DNA of 64,000 bases from Herbiconiux ginsengi (GCF_900107435.1 NZ_FNPZ01000002.1:434001-498000); one strand, 5' to 3'. Numbered from the stretch's first letter, positions 8,988 through 20,354 are shown. Notes: generated by a model not told the origin, from the letters alone. A program made the numbers and translations.

Positions 8988-9734
8988 TCAGACCTCGAGC
9001 AGGAGTTCGCCGTTCGGGGCGACGGACAGGCGGTGTCCGGATGCGCGGGCCCACGTGTGCAGGGCGTCGATGTCGGCGAAGTCCTCGCCGTGCTCCGCGA
9101 TCGCACGCACCAAGGCGCCCTTGCCGTGCTTGTTGAAGTGGTTGAGCGCGCGCTGCACGCCGTCGGCGCCCGTCGTCACGACGCGCAGGAAGTACGACGG
9201 CGTGGTGGGCGGGATCGGGCCGAGAGCCACGTACGACTCCGAGCGCAGATCGAGCACGAGTTCCCCGCGGTGCGCCGCGAACTCCTTCGACACCGCGGCG
9301 CTCCAGGTTGCCTTGAGCGAATCTCCGTCCAGACGAGTGCTGGACGAGAGGCGGTAGGCCGGAATGGGATCGCCCGCGCCCAGGAGCCCGAAGAGCGCGG
9401 AATGGATGCGCACATGCTCCGCCGCGAACGCGCGCGCCGCGGGGTCGAGGCTCGGTGCGTCGAGGGCCTCGTAGAGCACACCGGTATAGCGGTCCATCGC
9501 CGCCATGGTCGGCGCCGTGACGAGGGCGCGATTGCGCTCGACTTCGAACGCGAGCTTGGGGCCGAGTTTCAGCCGCGCCATCATCTCGTCGGGCGTGCGG
9601 GCAAGGGCTCGCACCCGGCGCACGAGTTGTCGACGCGCTCGGGTGAGGCCCGGGTGCGACAGGGCCGCGAAGTCGAGAGGTGCGCCCTCTCCCCCGTCGC
9701 GCTTCGTCTCGGAGGGAGGCAGAACAATCAGCAC
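8988..9734 (-). CDS. yaaA: YaaA family peroxide-stress protein (UPF0246)
   Basis: The 248-residue protein starts MLIVLPPSETKRDGG, the hallmark of YaaA/UPF0246 (LxPxKT/SETK). It contains the conserved middle RYTGVLYEALDA, SALFGLLGAGDPIPAYRLS and the C-terminal NHFNKHGKGALVRAI. E. coli YaaA lowers intracellular unincorporated iron under hydrogen peroxide stress and binds DNA. GTG start. It lies just downstream of the atpC terminator but is transcribed as a separate unit, convergent with ogt. Confidence 0.9.
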   Translation of the reverse strand: MLIVLPPSETKRDGGEGAPLDFAALSHPGLTRARRQLVRRVRALARTPDEMMARLKLGPKLAFEVERNRALVTAPTMAAMDRYTGVLYEALDAPSLDPAARAFAAEHVRIHSALFGLLGAGDPIPAYRLSSSTRLDGDSLKATWSAAVSKEFAAHRGELVLDLRSESYVALGPIPPTTPSYFLRVVTTGADGVQRALNHFNKHGKGALVRAIAEHGEDFADIDALHTWARASGHRLSVAPNGELLLEV

Positions 9735-9757
9735 GGGACATCGCCTTTCACGACGAA

Positions 9758-9795
9758 GACCGCCGCACCGGCTCCGAAGAGCGGATGCGGCGGTC
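9758..9795 (-). terminator. Terminator of the ATP synthase operon
   Basis: Perfect 10-pair stem (9758-9767 with 9786-9795, GACCGCCGCA and its complement) with an 18-base loop that can pair further. It starts 12 bases beyond the atpC stop codon and is followed on the minus strand by TTCGTCGT. It separates atpC from yaaA. Confidence 0.7.
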
Positions 9796-9807
9796 AGAAG
9801 ACGTCGA

Positions 9808-10074
9808 CTACTTGATCAGTTCCGCGTCGCGGGCCACGATCGTGACGGTGTCGTTCTCGACCGAGAGGAACCCGTCGTCGGCGCGCGCCACCAGGCGCTC
9901 GCCGCTTGTCGTGCTCACCCGCACCTCACCGGCGGCGAGGATCGCGAGCAGCGGCTCGTGGCCGGCGAGGATACCGATCTCGCCCTCCACGGTCTTCGCG
10001 ATCACCATCGACGCTTCGCCCGACCAGATCTCCTGGTCGGCCGCGACGACGCTCACGTTCAGCGGAGCAGCCAT
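9808..10074 (-). CDS. atpC: ATP synthase F1 epsilon subunit (short form)
   Basis: Central-stalk subunit of F1. The 88-residue protein begins MAAPLNVSVVAADQEIWSG and contains GEIGILAGHEPLLAILAAGEV, the conserved beta-sandwich signature. It ends at ARDAELIK, directly after the sandwich, so the C-terminal two-helix inhibitory domain found in E. coli-type epsilon (about 130 residues) is absent. The ATG at 10074 sits two bases beyond the atpD stop, implying translational coupling; an upstream extension would overlap atpD. Last gene of the operon. Confidence 0.93.
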   Translation of the reverse strand: MAAPLNVSVVAADQEIWSGEASMVIAKTVEGEIGILAGHEPLLAILAAGEVRVSTTSGERLVARADDGFLSVENDTVTIVARDAELIK

Positions 10075-10076
10075 GA

Positions 10077-11561
<1,485 letters not shown>

Positions 11562-12461
11562 TTACTTCTTGGCGGAGGCCAGTGCGTCGGCCCCACCCAC
11601 GATCTCGGAAATCTGCTGCGTGATCTCGCTCTGGCGAGCGTTGTTCGCCAGTCGGGTGTAGTCACGGATCAGGTTGTCGGCGTTGTCGCTCGCCGACTTC
11701 ATCGCCTTCTGGCGGGCAGCGTGCTCGGCCGCGGCCGACTGCAGCATCGCGTTGAAGATGCGGCTCTCGACATAGATCGGCAGCAGTGCGTCGAGCACGG
11801 TCTCGGCATCGGGCTCGAACTCGTAGAGCGGGAACACCTCACCCGTCGACGGCTCCTCCCCCTCCACGATCTCGAGCGGCAGCAGACGCACGACCTCGGG
11901 AACCTGGGTGACCATGCTCACGAAGCGGTTGTAGACCAGGTGGATCTCGTCGACCCCGCCCTCTTCGTCATCGAGGTTGTAGGCCGTGACGACCGCATCC
12001 GCGATCTCCTTGGCCGTCTCGAAGACGGGCTGGTCGGTTCCGCCGGTCCACGACTTCTCGCTCTCGCGACGGCGGAAACTGAAGTAGCCGACAGCCTTAC
12101 GACCCACCAGGAAGTAGACGACCTTCTTGCCTTCGCTGCGCAGCAGCTCGGCGAGGCTCTCGGCTTCCTTGAGGATCGACGACGAGAACGCGCCCGCGAG
12201 ACCGCGATCGGAGGTGAAGATGACGATCGCAGCGGTGTCGAGCTTCTCGCGCTCGGTCGTCAGCGGGTGCTCCACGTTGGAGTACGTCGCCACGGCCGAC
12301 ACGGCGCGGGTGATCGCCTGCGAATACGGAGTCGACTGCTTCACCCGCGTCTGCGCCTTCTGGATGCGCGACGCGGAGATCAGCTCCATCGCCCTCGTGA
12401 TCTTCTTGGTCGTCTGGGCCGACTTGATCTTCGACCGGTAGACCCTGAGCTGTGCGCCCAT
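11562..12461 (-). CDS. atpG: ATP synthase F1 gamma subunit
   Basis: Rotor shaft of F1. 299 residues: N-terminal coiled-coil helix [28 protein letters not shown], the central Rossmann-like region ([17 protein letters not shown]) and the C-terminal helix [21 protein letters not shown]. The sequence [15 protein letters not shown] around residue 175 follows a short acidic insertion commonly seen in actinobacterial gamma subunits. The start lies 3 bases after atpA ends. Confidence 0.97.
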   Translation of the reverse strand: MGAQLRVYRSKIKSAQTTKKITRAMELISASRIQKAQTRVKQSTPYSQAITRAVSAVATYSNVEHPLTTEREKLDTAAIVIFTSDRGLAGAFSSSILKEAESLAELLRSEGKKVVYFLVGRKAVGYFSFRRRESEKSWTGGTDQPVFETAKEIADAVVTAYNLDDEEGGVDEIHLVYNRFVSMVTQVPEVVRLLPLEIVEGEEPSTGEVFPLYEFEPDAETVLDALLPIYVESRIFNAMLQSAAAEHAARQKAMKSASDNADNLIRDYTRLANNARQSEITQQISEIVGGADALASAKK

Positions 12462-12464
12462 GGC

Positions 12465-14102
12465 TTAGCGGCGACCCTTCACGATCTTCTCCTGGCCGAC
12501 GTTCTCGGGGTCGGTGGCGACGAACTCCTCGCGGCCCACCGAGGCGAGCGGCTTGCCCTCGCCCGTCTGGAACTCGAGCTTGAAGTCGTCGACCGCCTTC
12601 TCGAGGGCCTCGACCGTCTCGTCGGAGAGCACGTTCGTGTCGCGGAGGGTGGTGAGGATCTCGGTGTTGCGGCCGAGGAAGTCATGGAACTCCGCCTCGA
12701 AGCGCAGGATGTCGTCGACCGGAACCTCGTCGAGCTTGCCGTTCGTGCCGGCCCAGATCGACACGACCTGGTTCTCGACCGGGAACGGCGAGTACTGCGG
12801 CTGCTTGAGCAGTTCGGTGAGGCGGGCGCCCCGGGCGAGCTGACGACGCGAAGCCGCGTCGAGGTCGGACGCGAACATCGCGAAGGCCTCCAGCGAGCGG
12901 TACTGCGCGAGTTCGAGCTTCAGCGTTCCGGAGACCTTCTTGATCGACTTCACCTGCGCGTCGCCGCCGACTCGCGACACCGAGATGCCGACGTCGACCG
13001 CGGGGCGCTGGTTGGCGTTGAAGAGGTCGGACTGCAGGAAGATCTGGCCGTCGGTGATCGAGATCACGTTGGTCGGGATGTAGGCCGACACGTCGTTCGC
13101 CTTGGTCTCGATGATCGGAAGACCGGTCATCGAACCGGCGCCCAGCTCGTCGGAGAGCTTCGCGCAACGCTCGAGCAGACGCGAGTGCAGGTAGAACACG
13201 TCACCGGGGTACGCCTCGCGTCCCGGCGGGCGGCGGAGCAGCAGCGACACGGCACGGTAGGCCTCGGCCTGCTTCGACAGGTCGTCGAAGATGATCAGCA
13301 CGTGCTTGCCGCCGTACATCCAGTGCTGGCCGATGGCCGAGCCGGTGTAGGGGGCGAGGTACTTGAAGCCGGCCGGGTCGGAGGCGGGCGACGCCACGAT
13401 GGTGGTGTACTCCATCGCTCCGGCGTCTTCCAGCGCGCCCTTGACGGAGGCGATGGTGGAGCCCTTCTGGCCGATGGCGACGTAGATGCAGCGAACCTGC
13501 TTGTTCTCGTCGCCCGACTCCCAGTTGGCCTTCTGGTTGATGATCGTGTCGATCGCGATGGCGGTCTTGCCGGTCTGGCGGTCGCCGATGATCAGCTGGC
13601 GCTGGCCGCGGCCGATCGGGATCATCGCGTCGATCGCCTTGATGCCGGTCTGCATCGGCTCATGCACGCTCTTGCGGGCCATGACGCCGGGGGCCTGGAG
13701 CTCGAGCTCACGACGACCTTCGGTGGCGATGTCGCCCAGTCCGTCGATCGGGTTGCCCAGCGGGTCGACGACGCGCCCGAGGTAGCCGTCGCCGACCGGA
13801 ACGGACAGCACCTCACCGGTGCGGGTGACTTCCTGGCCCTCTTCGATGCCGGTGAACTCACCGAGCACCACGACGCCGATCTCGTCTTCGTCGAGGTTCT
13901 GGGCCAGGCCCAGCGTGCCGTCGGAGAAGCGGATCAGCTCGTTGGCCATGACACCGGGGAGGCCCTCGACGTGCGCGATGCCGTCGGCGGCGTCGATGAC
14001 GTAACCCACCTCGGTGGTCGCGGCCTTGCCGGGCTCGTAGGCCGCGACGAAGTCCTTGAGAGCGTCGCGGATCTCATCGGGGCGGATCGTAAGTTCAGCC
14101 AT
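12465..14102 (-). CDS. atpA: ATP synthase F1 alpha subunit
   Basis: Non-catalytic nucleotide-binding subunit of F1. 545 residues from the ATG at 14102 ([18 protein letters not shown]). The P-loop [27 protein letters not shown] and the signature [14 protein letters not shown] are clear. The frame remains open upstream of this start through atpH in another register; that extension is not coding. A 53-base spacer separates it from atpH. Confidence 0.97.
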   Translation of the reverse strand: MAELTIRPDEIRDALKDFVAAYEPGKAATTEVGYVIDAADGIAHVEGLPGVMANELIRFSDGTLGLAQNLDEDEIGVVVLGEFTGIEEGQEVTRTGEVLSVPVGDGYLGRVVDPLGNPIDGLGDIATEGRRELELQAPGVMARKSVHEPMQTGIKAIDAMIPIGRGQRQLIIGDRQTGKTAIAIDTIINQKANWESGDENKQVRCIYVAIGQKGSTIASVKGALEDAGAMEYTTIVASPASDPAGFKYLAPYTGSAIGQHWMYGGKHVLIIFDDLSKQAEAYRAVSLLLRRPPGREAYPGDVFYLHSRLLERCAKLSDELGAGSMTGLPIIETKANDVSAYIPTNVISITDGQIFLQSDLFNANQRPAVDVGISVSRVGGDAQVKSIKKVSGTLKLELAQYRSLEAFAMFASDLDAASRRQLARGARLTELLKQPQYSPFPVENQVVSIWAGTNGKLDEVPVDDILRFEAEFHDFLGRNTEILTTLRDTNVLSDETVEALEKAVDDFKLEFQTGEGKPLASVGREEFVATDPENVGQEKIVKGRR

Positions 14103-14155
14103 CGTTTTCCCTTTTCTGATGGGGTATGCCCCCAGTGTGTTCCTGTGCCCGCCGA

Positions 14156-14953
14156 TTAGCCAGCGAGCTGAAGTCTCAAATCGTTGATACGCGTGGCGAC
14201 GCTTCCGTCGATGACGTCGTCGCCGATCTGGATGCGGATGCCGCCGATCACCGAGGCGTCGATCACCTGGTTCAGCTGCACCCGGCGGCCGTACTGGGCC
14301 GCCAGCGTGGTCTGCAGCCGCTGCACCTGAGCCGGAGCGAGCGGCGCCGCCGTGGTCACGGTGGCGACCGCCGAACCCGACTGGTCGGCGACGATCGTCG
14401 AGGCGAAGCGGATGAGCTCGCCGATCCGCCGGCCGCGCGGCTGGGTGACCAGCTGACGTGCGATGGCGACGGTCTGCGCCGAGGCCCGACCGCCGAGCAG
14501 ACGCTCGACGAGGCCGCGCTTCTGATCGGTGGAGCCGAGCTTGGACCCGAGGGCCAGCTCCAGCTTCGCGTCGCTGGTGATCGCACGGCCGAACTCGAAC
14601 AACTCGGCGTCGATCGCGGCCGACGCCGGCGCGGAGCTCGCGACGGCGCGGATGCCGATCTCCTCGATGCCGGCCAGCAGATCGGTGTGACTCGACCACC
14701 GGCTCGACGCGATTCCCGACAGCAGCTCCACCGTGGTGGGGCCGTAGCCGGGCGCGAACAGCTGCTTGACGAGCGCCACCTTGATCGCGGCCTCGACTCC
14801 GGGGTCCGAAAGAGCACCGAGCAGGTGTGTCGAATCTCCGATGATCCGGCCCGCGGCGAAGAGCTCTTCTCCCGTGGCCAGATCGACCTGGGAACCGAGG
14901 CTCGACAAGCGAGCCTTGGCCTCCCCGAGGGCTACTCTGGTCGCGCTACCCAT
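14156..14953 (-). CDS. atpH: ATP synthase F1 delta subunit
   Basis: Peripheral-stalk subunit linking the b dimer to F1. The 265-residue protein is of the long actinobacterial type (E. coli delta is about 177), with the delta core near the C-terminus: [18 protein letters not shown], then [21 protein letters not shown], the OSCP/delta signature. The N-terminal part matches the extra domain of actinobacterial delta proteins. It starts 6 bases after the end of atpF. Confidence 0.94.
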   Translation of the reverse strand: MGSATRVALGEAKARLSSLGSQVDLATGEELFAAGRIIGDSTHLLGALSDPGVEAAIKVALVKQLFAPGYGPTTVELLSGIASSRWSSHTDLLAGIEEIGIRAVASSAPASAAIDAELFEFGRAITSDAKLELALGSKLGSTDQKRGLVERLLGGRASAQTVAIARQLVTQPRGRRIGELIRFASTIVADQSGSAVATVTTAAPLAPAQVQRLQTTLAAQYGRRVQLNQVIDASVIGGIRIQIGDDVIDGSVATRINDLRLQLAG

Positions 14954-14959
14954 GCGTGA

Positions 14960-15514
14960 TTACTTCTTTCCCGCTGTGTCGGATGCTTCCAGGTCGGCCA
15001 GGAATCGGTCGACGAGCGCCGTGGCCTTCTTGTCGTCGGAGAGCGACTCCCCGATGACGCCCGACGCGAGGTCGATGGCGAGGCTGCCCACCTCGGTGCG
15101 CAGCGAGACGAGCGCCGACTGGCGATCGGCCTCGATGGCGACCTGGGCGTTGGCCTTCACACGCTCGGCGTCGCTCTGGGCCTGGGCCTGGATCTCCGCG
15201 CCGATGCGCTGGGCGTCGACACGGGCCTGCTCACGGATCTTGCCGGCTTCGGCGCGAGCCTCGGCGAGCTGAGCCGTGTACTGCTCGAGAGCAGCTTCGG
15301 CTTCACGCTGCGCTTCGTCGGCCTTCTCCATGTTGCCTTCGATGGCGGCGGAGCGCTCGTCGAGCAGCTTCTTCATGCGCGGCAGCACGAGCCGCCAGAA
15401 GAAGAAGAGGATGACGACGAAGCAGACCAGCGACCAGATGATGTCGTAGGGCTCCGGAAGCAACGGGTTCGGCTGTGCTTCTTCGGTGGCTGCTACAAGA
15501 ATGGTCTGAAGCAT
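14960..15514 (-). CDS. atpF: ATP synthase Fo b subunit
   Basis: Peripheral stalk. 184 residues: one N-terminal transmembrane helix (IIWSLVCFVVILFFFWRLVL, about residues 25-44) followed by a long charged coiled coil of Ala/Glu/Arg heptads (EKADEAQREAEAALEQ onward) and the C-terminal dimer region. Position between atpE and atpH confirms it. Confidence 0.96.
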   Translation of the reverse strand: MLQTILVAATEEAQPNPLLPEPYDIIWSLVCFVVILFFFWRLVLPRMKKLLDERSAAIEGNMEKADEAQREAEAALEQYTAQLAEARAEAGKIREQARVDAQRIGAEIQAQAQSDAERVKANAQVAIEADRQSALVSLRTEVGSLAIDLASGVIGESLSDDKKATALVDRFLADLEASDTAGKK

Positions 15515-15543
15515 GGCGCCTCCTTCCTAGGGTGAAAGAGGGT

Positions 15544-15828
<285 letters not shown>

Positions 15829-16638
15829 TTAGTGTTCGTCAGCCAGCGCGAGCTGGATGTAGACCGTGGTGAGCAGTGCGAAGACGTAAGCCTGCAGCAC
15901 GGCCACCAAGACCTCGAAGAGCGTGAAGACGAAGCCGAAGGCCAACGTTCCCACTCCGAACAGACCGTAGAAGATGCTGGTCTGAGTGGCGGTGAAGAGG
16001 AAGAACTGCGTGGCCGAGAAGAACAGCACCAGCAGCAGGTGGCCGACGAGCATGTTCATCAGGAGTCGCAGCGTCAGCGTGATCGGCCGGAGGATGAAGG
16101 TCGAGACGAACTCGATCGGCGTGACGATGATGTAGAGCGGCCACGGCACTCCAGGCGGGAACAGCGCGTTCTTGAAGAACGCCCCCGGATGCTTCTTGAG
16201 ACCGGCGTACATGAACGCGAGCCAGGCCACCACGGCGAGCACCAGCGGCATGCCGATGATGGCGTTCGACGAGATGTTCAGGAACGGGATGATGCCCGTC
16301 AGGTTCGCGAACAGCACCACGAAGAAGATCGTCGTGATCAGCGGGAGGAACCGGCGGCCGTCTTTCTTGCCGAGCAGGTCTTCGGCGATGTTCACCCGGG
16401 CGAAGTCCAGGCCCATCTCGACGACGCTCTGGAAGCGGCCGGGCACGACCTTCATGCGGCGCGTGCCGATCCAGAAGATCAGGATGATGGCCAGCATCGC
16501 GAGGAAGCGGATGAGGATGATTCGATTGATTTCGAACGGCGTGCCAGCGAAGAAAATGGCCTCGGGGAAGAACTCCTCGATCGACGGACCGTGGAAACCA
16601 CCATCGTCGGAGGTTGCCATTGGGGCTAGCAGGTTCAC
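15829..16638 (-). CDS. atpB: ATP synthase Fo a subunit
   Basis: Membrane stator channel for protons. About 269 residues with five to six hydrophobic helices. The essential arginine lies in the RLLMNMLVGHLLL helix, and the C-terminal helix VLQAYVFALLTTVYIQLAL is typical. Start uncertain: the GTG at 16638 gives an N-terminus NLLAPMATSDDGG like relatives, and ATG 16620 is an alternative six codons later; neither has a strong ribosome-binding site. It is the first structural gene after the promoter at 16722-16750. Confidence 0.93.
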   Translation of the reverse strand: MNLLAPMATSDDGGFHGPSIEEFFPEAIFFAGTPFEINRIILIRFLAMLAIILIFWIGTRRMKVVPGRFQSVVEMGLDFARVNIAEDLLGKKDGRRFLPLITTIFFVVLFANLTGIIPFLNISSNAIIGMPLVLAVVAWLAFMYAGLKKHPGAFFKNALFPPGVPWPLYIIVTPIEFVSTFILRPITLTLRLLMNMLVGHLLLVLFFSATQFFLFTATQTSIFYGLFGVGTLAFGFVFTLFEVLVAVLQAYVFALLTTVYIQLALADEH

Positions 16639-16721
16639 AGCGTTAGCTATCAGCGCTATCTCCTGTTTCGGGGCGTGGAACTTTTCACAGTTCTCGCGAC
16701 GACGAACGGTTGGGGGTGTGC

Positions 16722-16750
16722 TGTATACAAGCCTCGACGGCATTGCTCAA
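16722..16750 (-). promoter_or_regulatory. Probable sigma-70 type promoter for atpBEFHAGDC
   Basis: On the minus strand TTGAGC (16750-16745) and TATACA (16727-16722) are separated by exactly 17 bases, a good match to the vegetative consensus. It lies in the 173-base gap between the atpI-like gene and atpB, giving a 5' leader of roughly 75-80 bases before atpB. Prediction from sequence only. Confidence 0.55.
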
Positions 16751-16811
16751 CAGCGGAACGATCGTCATAACCCTATCAATACTCAGGGCATCCTGACGAA
16801 TCGTAGTGGTC

Positions 16812-17300
16812 TCACTCCCCGCTGGGAAGCTTCACATCGGAGACGTACGACATCCGCGTTCGGGCGACCACGACGACGTCGACCACGAGGGTTCCGATGA
16901 CCGCTGCGACGATGCTCAGGAAGAGCACCGTGCCGTTGGTCCAGGGCTGTCCGCGCAAGAGCAGCACGATCACGATGAACAGCACGAACTTGAGCATCCA
17001 GGAGCCCAGCACGATCACGAAGAACAGCGTCGTGTAGAGCGGCGATGCCGTGAACCGATTGGCCACCAGGATGCTCGCCACGGTGATGCCGGCGAACACC
17101 AGCACCAGGGCCGTGCCGATGAGCGCACTGATCGCGCCGGGCCAGCCGTCGACGAGGTAGCCGATCACTCCCCCGATGACGGCGATCGCGACGGCGAGGA
17201 TGATGTCCCAGCGCAGGATGGTCGAGAAGACCTTGTTGGAGGACGGCGTCGGGTAGTTCCCGCGGATCACCGGGTCGGTGCCGTTCACAGGCTCGGTCAC
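16812..17300 (-). CDS. AtpI-like membrane protein
   Basis: A 162-residue protein with four predicted transmembrane helices (ILAVAIAVIGGVIGYLV, ALIGTALVLVFAGITVASIL, a long third helix ending VIVLLLRG, and SIVAAVIGTLVVDVVVVART). It sits between wecA and atpB, the place of Rv1303 in Mycobacterium, whose members are treated as AtpI-like assembly factors. The GTG at 17300 was chosen because AGGAG lies about 9 bases upstream and it starts just after the wecA stop. Function inferred from position and topology. Confidence 0.8.
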   Translation of the reverse strand: MTEPVNGTDPVIRGNYPTPSSNKVFSTILRWDIILAVAIAVIGGVIGYLVDGWPGAISALIGTALVLVFAGITVASILVANRFTASPLYTTLFFVIVLGSWMLKFVLFIVIVLLLRGQPWTNGTVLFLSIVAAVIGTLVVDVVVVARTRMSYVSDVKLPSGE

Positions 17301-17304
17301 GTGT

Positions 17305-18501
17305 CTAGGACTCCTTGATTTCGTCGGCGGCCGCGTCGAGCGGGTCGTCACCGGCTTTCACTTCGGCTTCGAGGGTACCCGCATCGGCTGACTGCGCCTC
17401 GATCTCGCGGCGTTTCTCCCGGCTCAGCGGGCTCAGCGTGACGGCGGTGCAGACCACGAGACCGACGCCGAGGAAGATGAAGGCCAGCCAGTAGGGCTGC
17501 AGCACGAAGAACAGCAGGCAGCCGATGGAGATCACCGCCGTCCAGGCGTAGAAGATCAGCACGGCCTGCAGGTGTGAGTGTCCCATGTCGAGCAGCCGGT
17601 GGTGAAGGTGCTTGCGGTCGGCGCTGAACGGGCTCTTGCCCGCGCGCAGCCGGCGGAACACCGCGAGTCCGAAGTCGAGCAGCGGGATCACGAGGATGGC
17701 GAAGGGCAGCAGGATCGGGATGAACGCGGGGAAAAGCTGCGAACGGCCGAGCTGCGCCGGGTCGACCTGACCGGTGACGGCGATGGCGCTGGTGGCCATC
17801 AGGAGGCCCACCAGGAGCGCGCCCGCGTCGCCCATGAACAACTTCGCCGGGTGGAAGTTCAGCGGCAGGAAGCCGGCGCAGGCGCCGATCAGCACCGCGG
17901 TGATGAGCGAGGCGAGGTTGAAGTAGTCGAAGGGCGAGGTGTCCTGCACCAGCAGGTAGCTGTAGATGAAGAACACGCCGTTGGCGATCAGCGCGACCCC
18001 GGCCACCAAGCCGTCCAGCCCGTCGATGAAGTTGATGGCGTTCATCACGAGTACGACGGCCAGGATGGTGATCACGAGCGACATCCCGCTCGATCCGATG
18101 GTCAGCCCGCCGATCGGCAGCGACACGATCTGCACGCCCTGCCAGGCCAGCAGCCCCGCCGCGATGATCTGCCCGGCCAGTTTCGTGAGCCAGTCCAGGT
18201 CCCAGATGTCGTCGGCCACGCCGATCAGCACGATGATGAGCGCCGCGCCGAGGATGGCCCACACCTTGCCGGGCTCGGCGAACACCAGCCGGAACCAGCT
18301 GATCTGCGAGGCGACGGCGAACGCCACCACCACGCCGATGAACATCGCGATGCCGCCGAGCCGCGGGGTGGGCCGGGTGTGCACGTCGCGCTCACGGATC
18401 TTCGGGTACAGCCGGTATCGGTGGCTGAGCTTGTAGATCACCCAGGTCAACCCGAAGGTGACGACGGCGGAGACGAGGGCGACGAGGAGATAGAACCGCA
18501 T
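17305..18501 (-). CDS. Undecaprenyl-phosphate sugar-1-phosphate transferase (WecA/Rfe/TagO family)
   Basis: Polytopic membrane enzyme of the MraY/WecA superfamily that transfers a UDP-sugar-1-phosphate (usually GlcNAc) onto decaprenyl/undecaprenyl phosphate, starting cell-wall polymer or linkage synthesis. 398 residues, about 11 membrane helices. Family motifs are present: GVADDIWDLD, NFIDGLDGLVAG, LFMGDAGAL and the HLHHRLLDMGH loop. The C-terminal tail (residues about 350-398) is charged and disordered. The gene sits between tsaC and the atpI-like gene, the same place as rfe (Rv1302) in Mycobacterium. Confidence 0.9.
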   Translation of the reverse strand: MRFYLLVALVSAVVTFGLTWVIYKLSHRYRLYPKIRERDVHTRPTPRLGGIAMFIGVVVAFAVASQISWFRLVFAEPGKVWAILGAALIIVLIGVADDIWDLDWLTKLAGQIIAAGLLAWQGVQIVSLPIGGLTIGSSGMSLVITILAVVLVMNAINFIDGLDGLVAGVALIANGVFFIYSYLLVQDTSPFDYFNLASLITAVLIGACAGFLPLNFHPAKLFMGDAGALLVGLLMATSAIAVTGQVDPAQLGRSQLFPAFIPILLPFAILVIPLLDFGLAVFRRLRAGKSPFSADRKHLHHRLLDMGHSHLQAVLIFYAWTAVISIGCLLFFVLQPYWLAFIFLGVGLVVCTAVTLSPLSREKRREIEAQSADAGTLEAEVKAGDDPLDAAADEIKES

Positions 18502-18504
18502 GCG

Positions 18505-19167
18505 TCAGGCGCTGGTTTCCGGCGGCAGGAGGTCGCCCACCACGTCGCGGATGCGCTCGGCCGACACGGCGCCGAGCCGGACGATCGTGATGCGTCCACC
18601 GGGATCGGTGGCGTCGACGATGGTGGACGCGACCGCCTCAGGGCGCTCCCCGCCGTCGAGGTACACCTCGACGCTGTCGCCGAGCATGTCGAAGGCCGCC
18701 GCCGCGGTGGTCGCGGCCGGCTGACCGGTGAGGTTGGCACTGGAGACGGCCAGCGGGCCGGTCTCGGCGAGGAGCTCGAGAGCGAGCGGGTCGTTCGGCA
18801 TGCGGAGGGCGACGGTACCGCCGGTCTCGCCCAGGTCCCACATCAGCGACGGCGTGGCGCGCAGGATGACGGTGAGACCACCCGGCCAGAACTCAGCCAC
18901 CAGGGCGCGCACGGAATCGGGGATGTCCGTGGCCAAGGCGTCGAGCGTCGACAGGTTGGGGATCAGCACCGGCGGCGGCGACTGCCGGGTGCGGCCCTTC
19001 GCGTCGAGCAGACGCTGCACGGCGGCAGGGTCGAAGGCGTCGGCCGCGAGGCCGTAGACGGTGTCGGTCGGCAGCACCACCAGTTCGCCCTTGCCGAGCG
19101 CCGCCCGCGCGAGCCGCATTCCGGTGAGAAGCTCCGTCGGCGCAGAGCAGTCGTAAATGGCAGCCAT
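18505..19167 (-). CDS. tsaC: Threonylcarbamoyl-AMP synthase (TsaC/Sua5 family)
   Basis: Makes threonylcarbamoyl-AMP for the t6A modification of ANN-decoding tRNAs. The 220-residue protein has the YrdC fold signatures: ELVVLPTDTVYGLAADAFDP, KGRTRQSPPPVLI and SSANLTGQPAAT. No C-terminal Sua5 domain, so it is the short TsaC-type. It is 3 bases upstream of wecA on the same strand, the conserved actinobacterial order. Confidence 0.93.
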   Translation of the reverse strand: MAAIYDCSAPTELLTGMRLARAALGKGELVVLPTDTVYGLAADAFDPAAVQRLLDAKGRTRQSPPPVLIPNLSTLDALATDIPDSVRALVAEFWPGGLTVILRATPSLMWDLGETGGTVALRMPNDPLALELLAETGPLAVSSANLTGQPAATTAAAAFDMLGDSVEVYLDGGERPEAVASTIVDATDPGGRITIVRLGAVSAERIRDVVGDLLPPETSA

Positions 19168-19198
19168 CTCGCCCTAATGATAGCGGGGGTCGGGGTCG

Positions 19199-19387
19199 CT
19201 ACTTGGAGACCCGGCCGCGACCGAAGACAAGCCACAGGATCGAGCCGAGGATCGACAGGAAGAACGCCACCGCCATCCACAGCAGCTTGCCGAAGAACCC
19301 GTGGTTCGGGTTGTTCGCGATCGAGATCACGGTGATGACGAAGATCACCAGCGCGACGATGCCGATTCCGAGGCTGATCGGGTCCAT
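19199..19387 (-). CDS. Small PLDc_N-domain membrane protein
   Basis: A 62-residue protein with two hydrophobic helices (IGIVALVIFVITVISIA and LWMAVAFFLSILGSILWLVFG) and the NPNHGFFGKLLW turn between them. This matches the phospholipase D N-terminal membrane domain (PLDc_N), often a stand-alone short protein in actinobacteria. No catalytic domain. It lies between prmC and tsaC, an addition to the otherwise conserved cluster; role unknown. Confidence 0.75.
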   Translation of the reverse strand: MDPISLGIGIVALVIFVITVISIANNPNHGFFGKLLWMAVAFFLSILGSILWLVFGRGRVSK

Positions 19388-19409
19388 GAATGCTCCTAGC
19401 GGTGGCGGA

Positions 19410-20303
19410 TTAGCGGATGGCCGTGGTCGCGCGGTCGCGCCCGGTGAGGTCGCGGTGGGTGGCGGCGGCGCGCCAGCCCTCCGCCGTCAGGAGAGCGCGC
19501 ATCTCCGCCCCCTGCAGATCGCCGTGCTCGACCACCAGGCTGCCCCCGGGGCGGAGCAGTCGCCGCGCCGTGGCGGAGACGCTCCGCACCACCTCGAGGC
19601 CGTCCTCGCCCCCGTAGAGCGCGTGCTCGGGGTCGTGCAGCCGCACCTCGGGGTCGCGCGGAACGGCACCGGCCGGGATGTAGGGCGGGTTCGACACCAC
19701 GACGTCGACGGTTCCGTCGAGCTCGGGCAACGCGTCGGCCAGATCGATGAACACCAGACGGGCGTTCTCGACGCCCACCGTACGGAGGTTCTGCTTGGCC
19801 CAGATGAACGCGGCGGTCGAGTTCTCGACGGCCACCACCTCGGCGTGCGGCACCTCCGTGGCCAGGGAGAGGGCGATGGCCCCGCTCCCGGTGCCGAGGT
19901 CGACGGCGAGCGGTCGCGCATCCGGAGCCGCCACGACGGCACGCAGGGAGTCGATGGCGAGCCCCGCGACGAACTCGGTCTCAGGCCGGGGCACGAAGAC
20001 GCCGGGCCCGACCGCCAGTTCGAGCGAGCGGAACCAGGCGACGCCCGTGATGTGCTGCAGCGGTTCCCGCGCGGCGCGACGCTCGACCGCCTCGACGATC
20101 GCGAGCGTGTCCTCGACGCCGAGCGGCGCATCCGTGACCGCGAGGGACTGCACGCGGCCGCGCGAGGCGCCGAGCACGTGCCCGATCAGGAGTTCCGCGT
20201 CGACCTGCGGGTCGGCGATGCCGCTGGAAGCCAGGATCGCCACGGAGCGTTCGTAGAGCGAACGCACGGTGACGGGCCGCTCGGCGGTGTCGATGGTGGT
20301 CAT
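19410..20303 (-). CDS. prmC: Release factor glutamine methyltransferase PrmC
   Basis: Methylates the GGQ glutamine of RF1 and RF2. 297 residues: an N-terminal helical domain (DAELLIGHVLGASRGRVQSL), the SAM-binding motif LAVDLGTGSGAIALSLA, and the catalytic NPPYIPAGAVPRDPEVRLHDP followed by ALYGGEDGLEVVRS. It lies directly downstream of its substrate gene prfA with about 50 bases between them. Confidence 0.95.
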   Translation of the reverse strand: MTTIDTAERPVTVRSLYERSVAILASSGIADPQVDAELLIGHVLGASRGRVQSLAVTDAPLGVEDTLAIVEAVERRAAREPLQHITGVAWFRSLELAVGPGVFVPRPETEFVAGLAIDSLRAVVAAPDARPLAVDLGTGSGAIALSLATEVPHAEVVAVENSTAAFIWAKQNLRTVGVENARLVFIDLADALPELDGTVDVVVSNPPYIPAGAVPRDPEVRLHDPEHALYGGEDGLEVVRSVSATARRLLRPGGSLVVEHGDLQGAEMRALLTAEGWRAAATHRDLTGRDRATTAIR

Positions 20304-20354
20304 GGGCGGTTCTGCCTTTCACGCAGCGGGTGACTGCGCTGGGAGCGGGGAACG

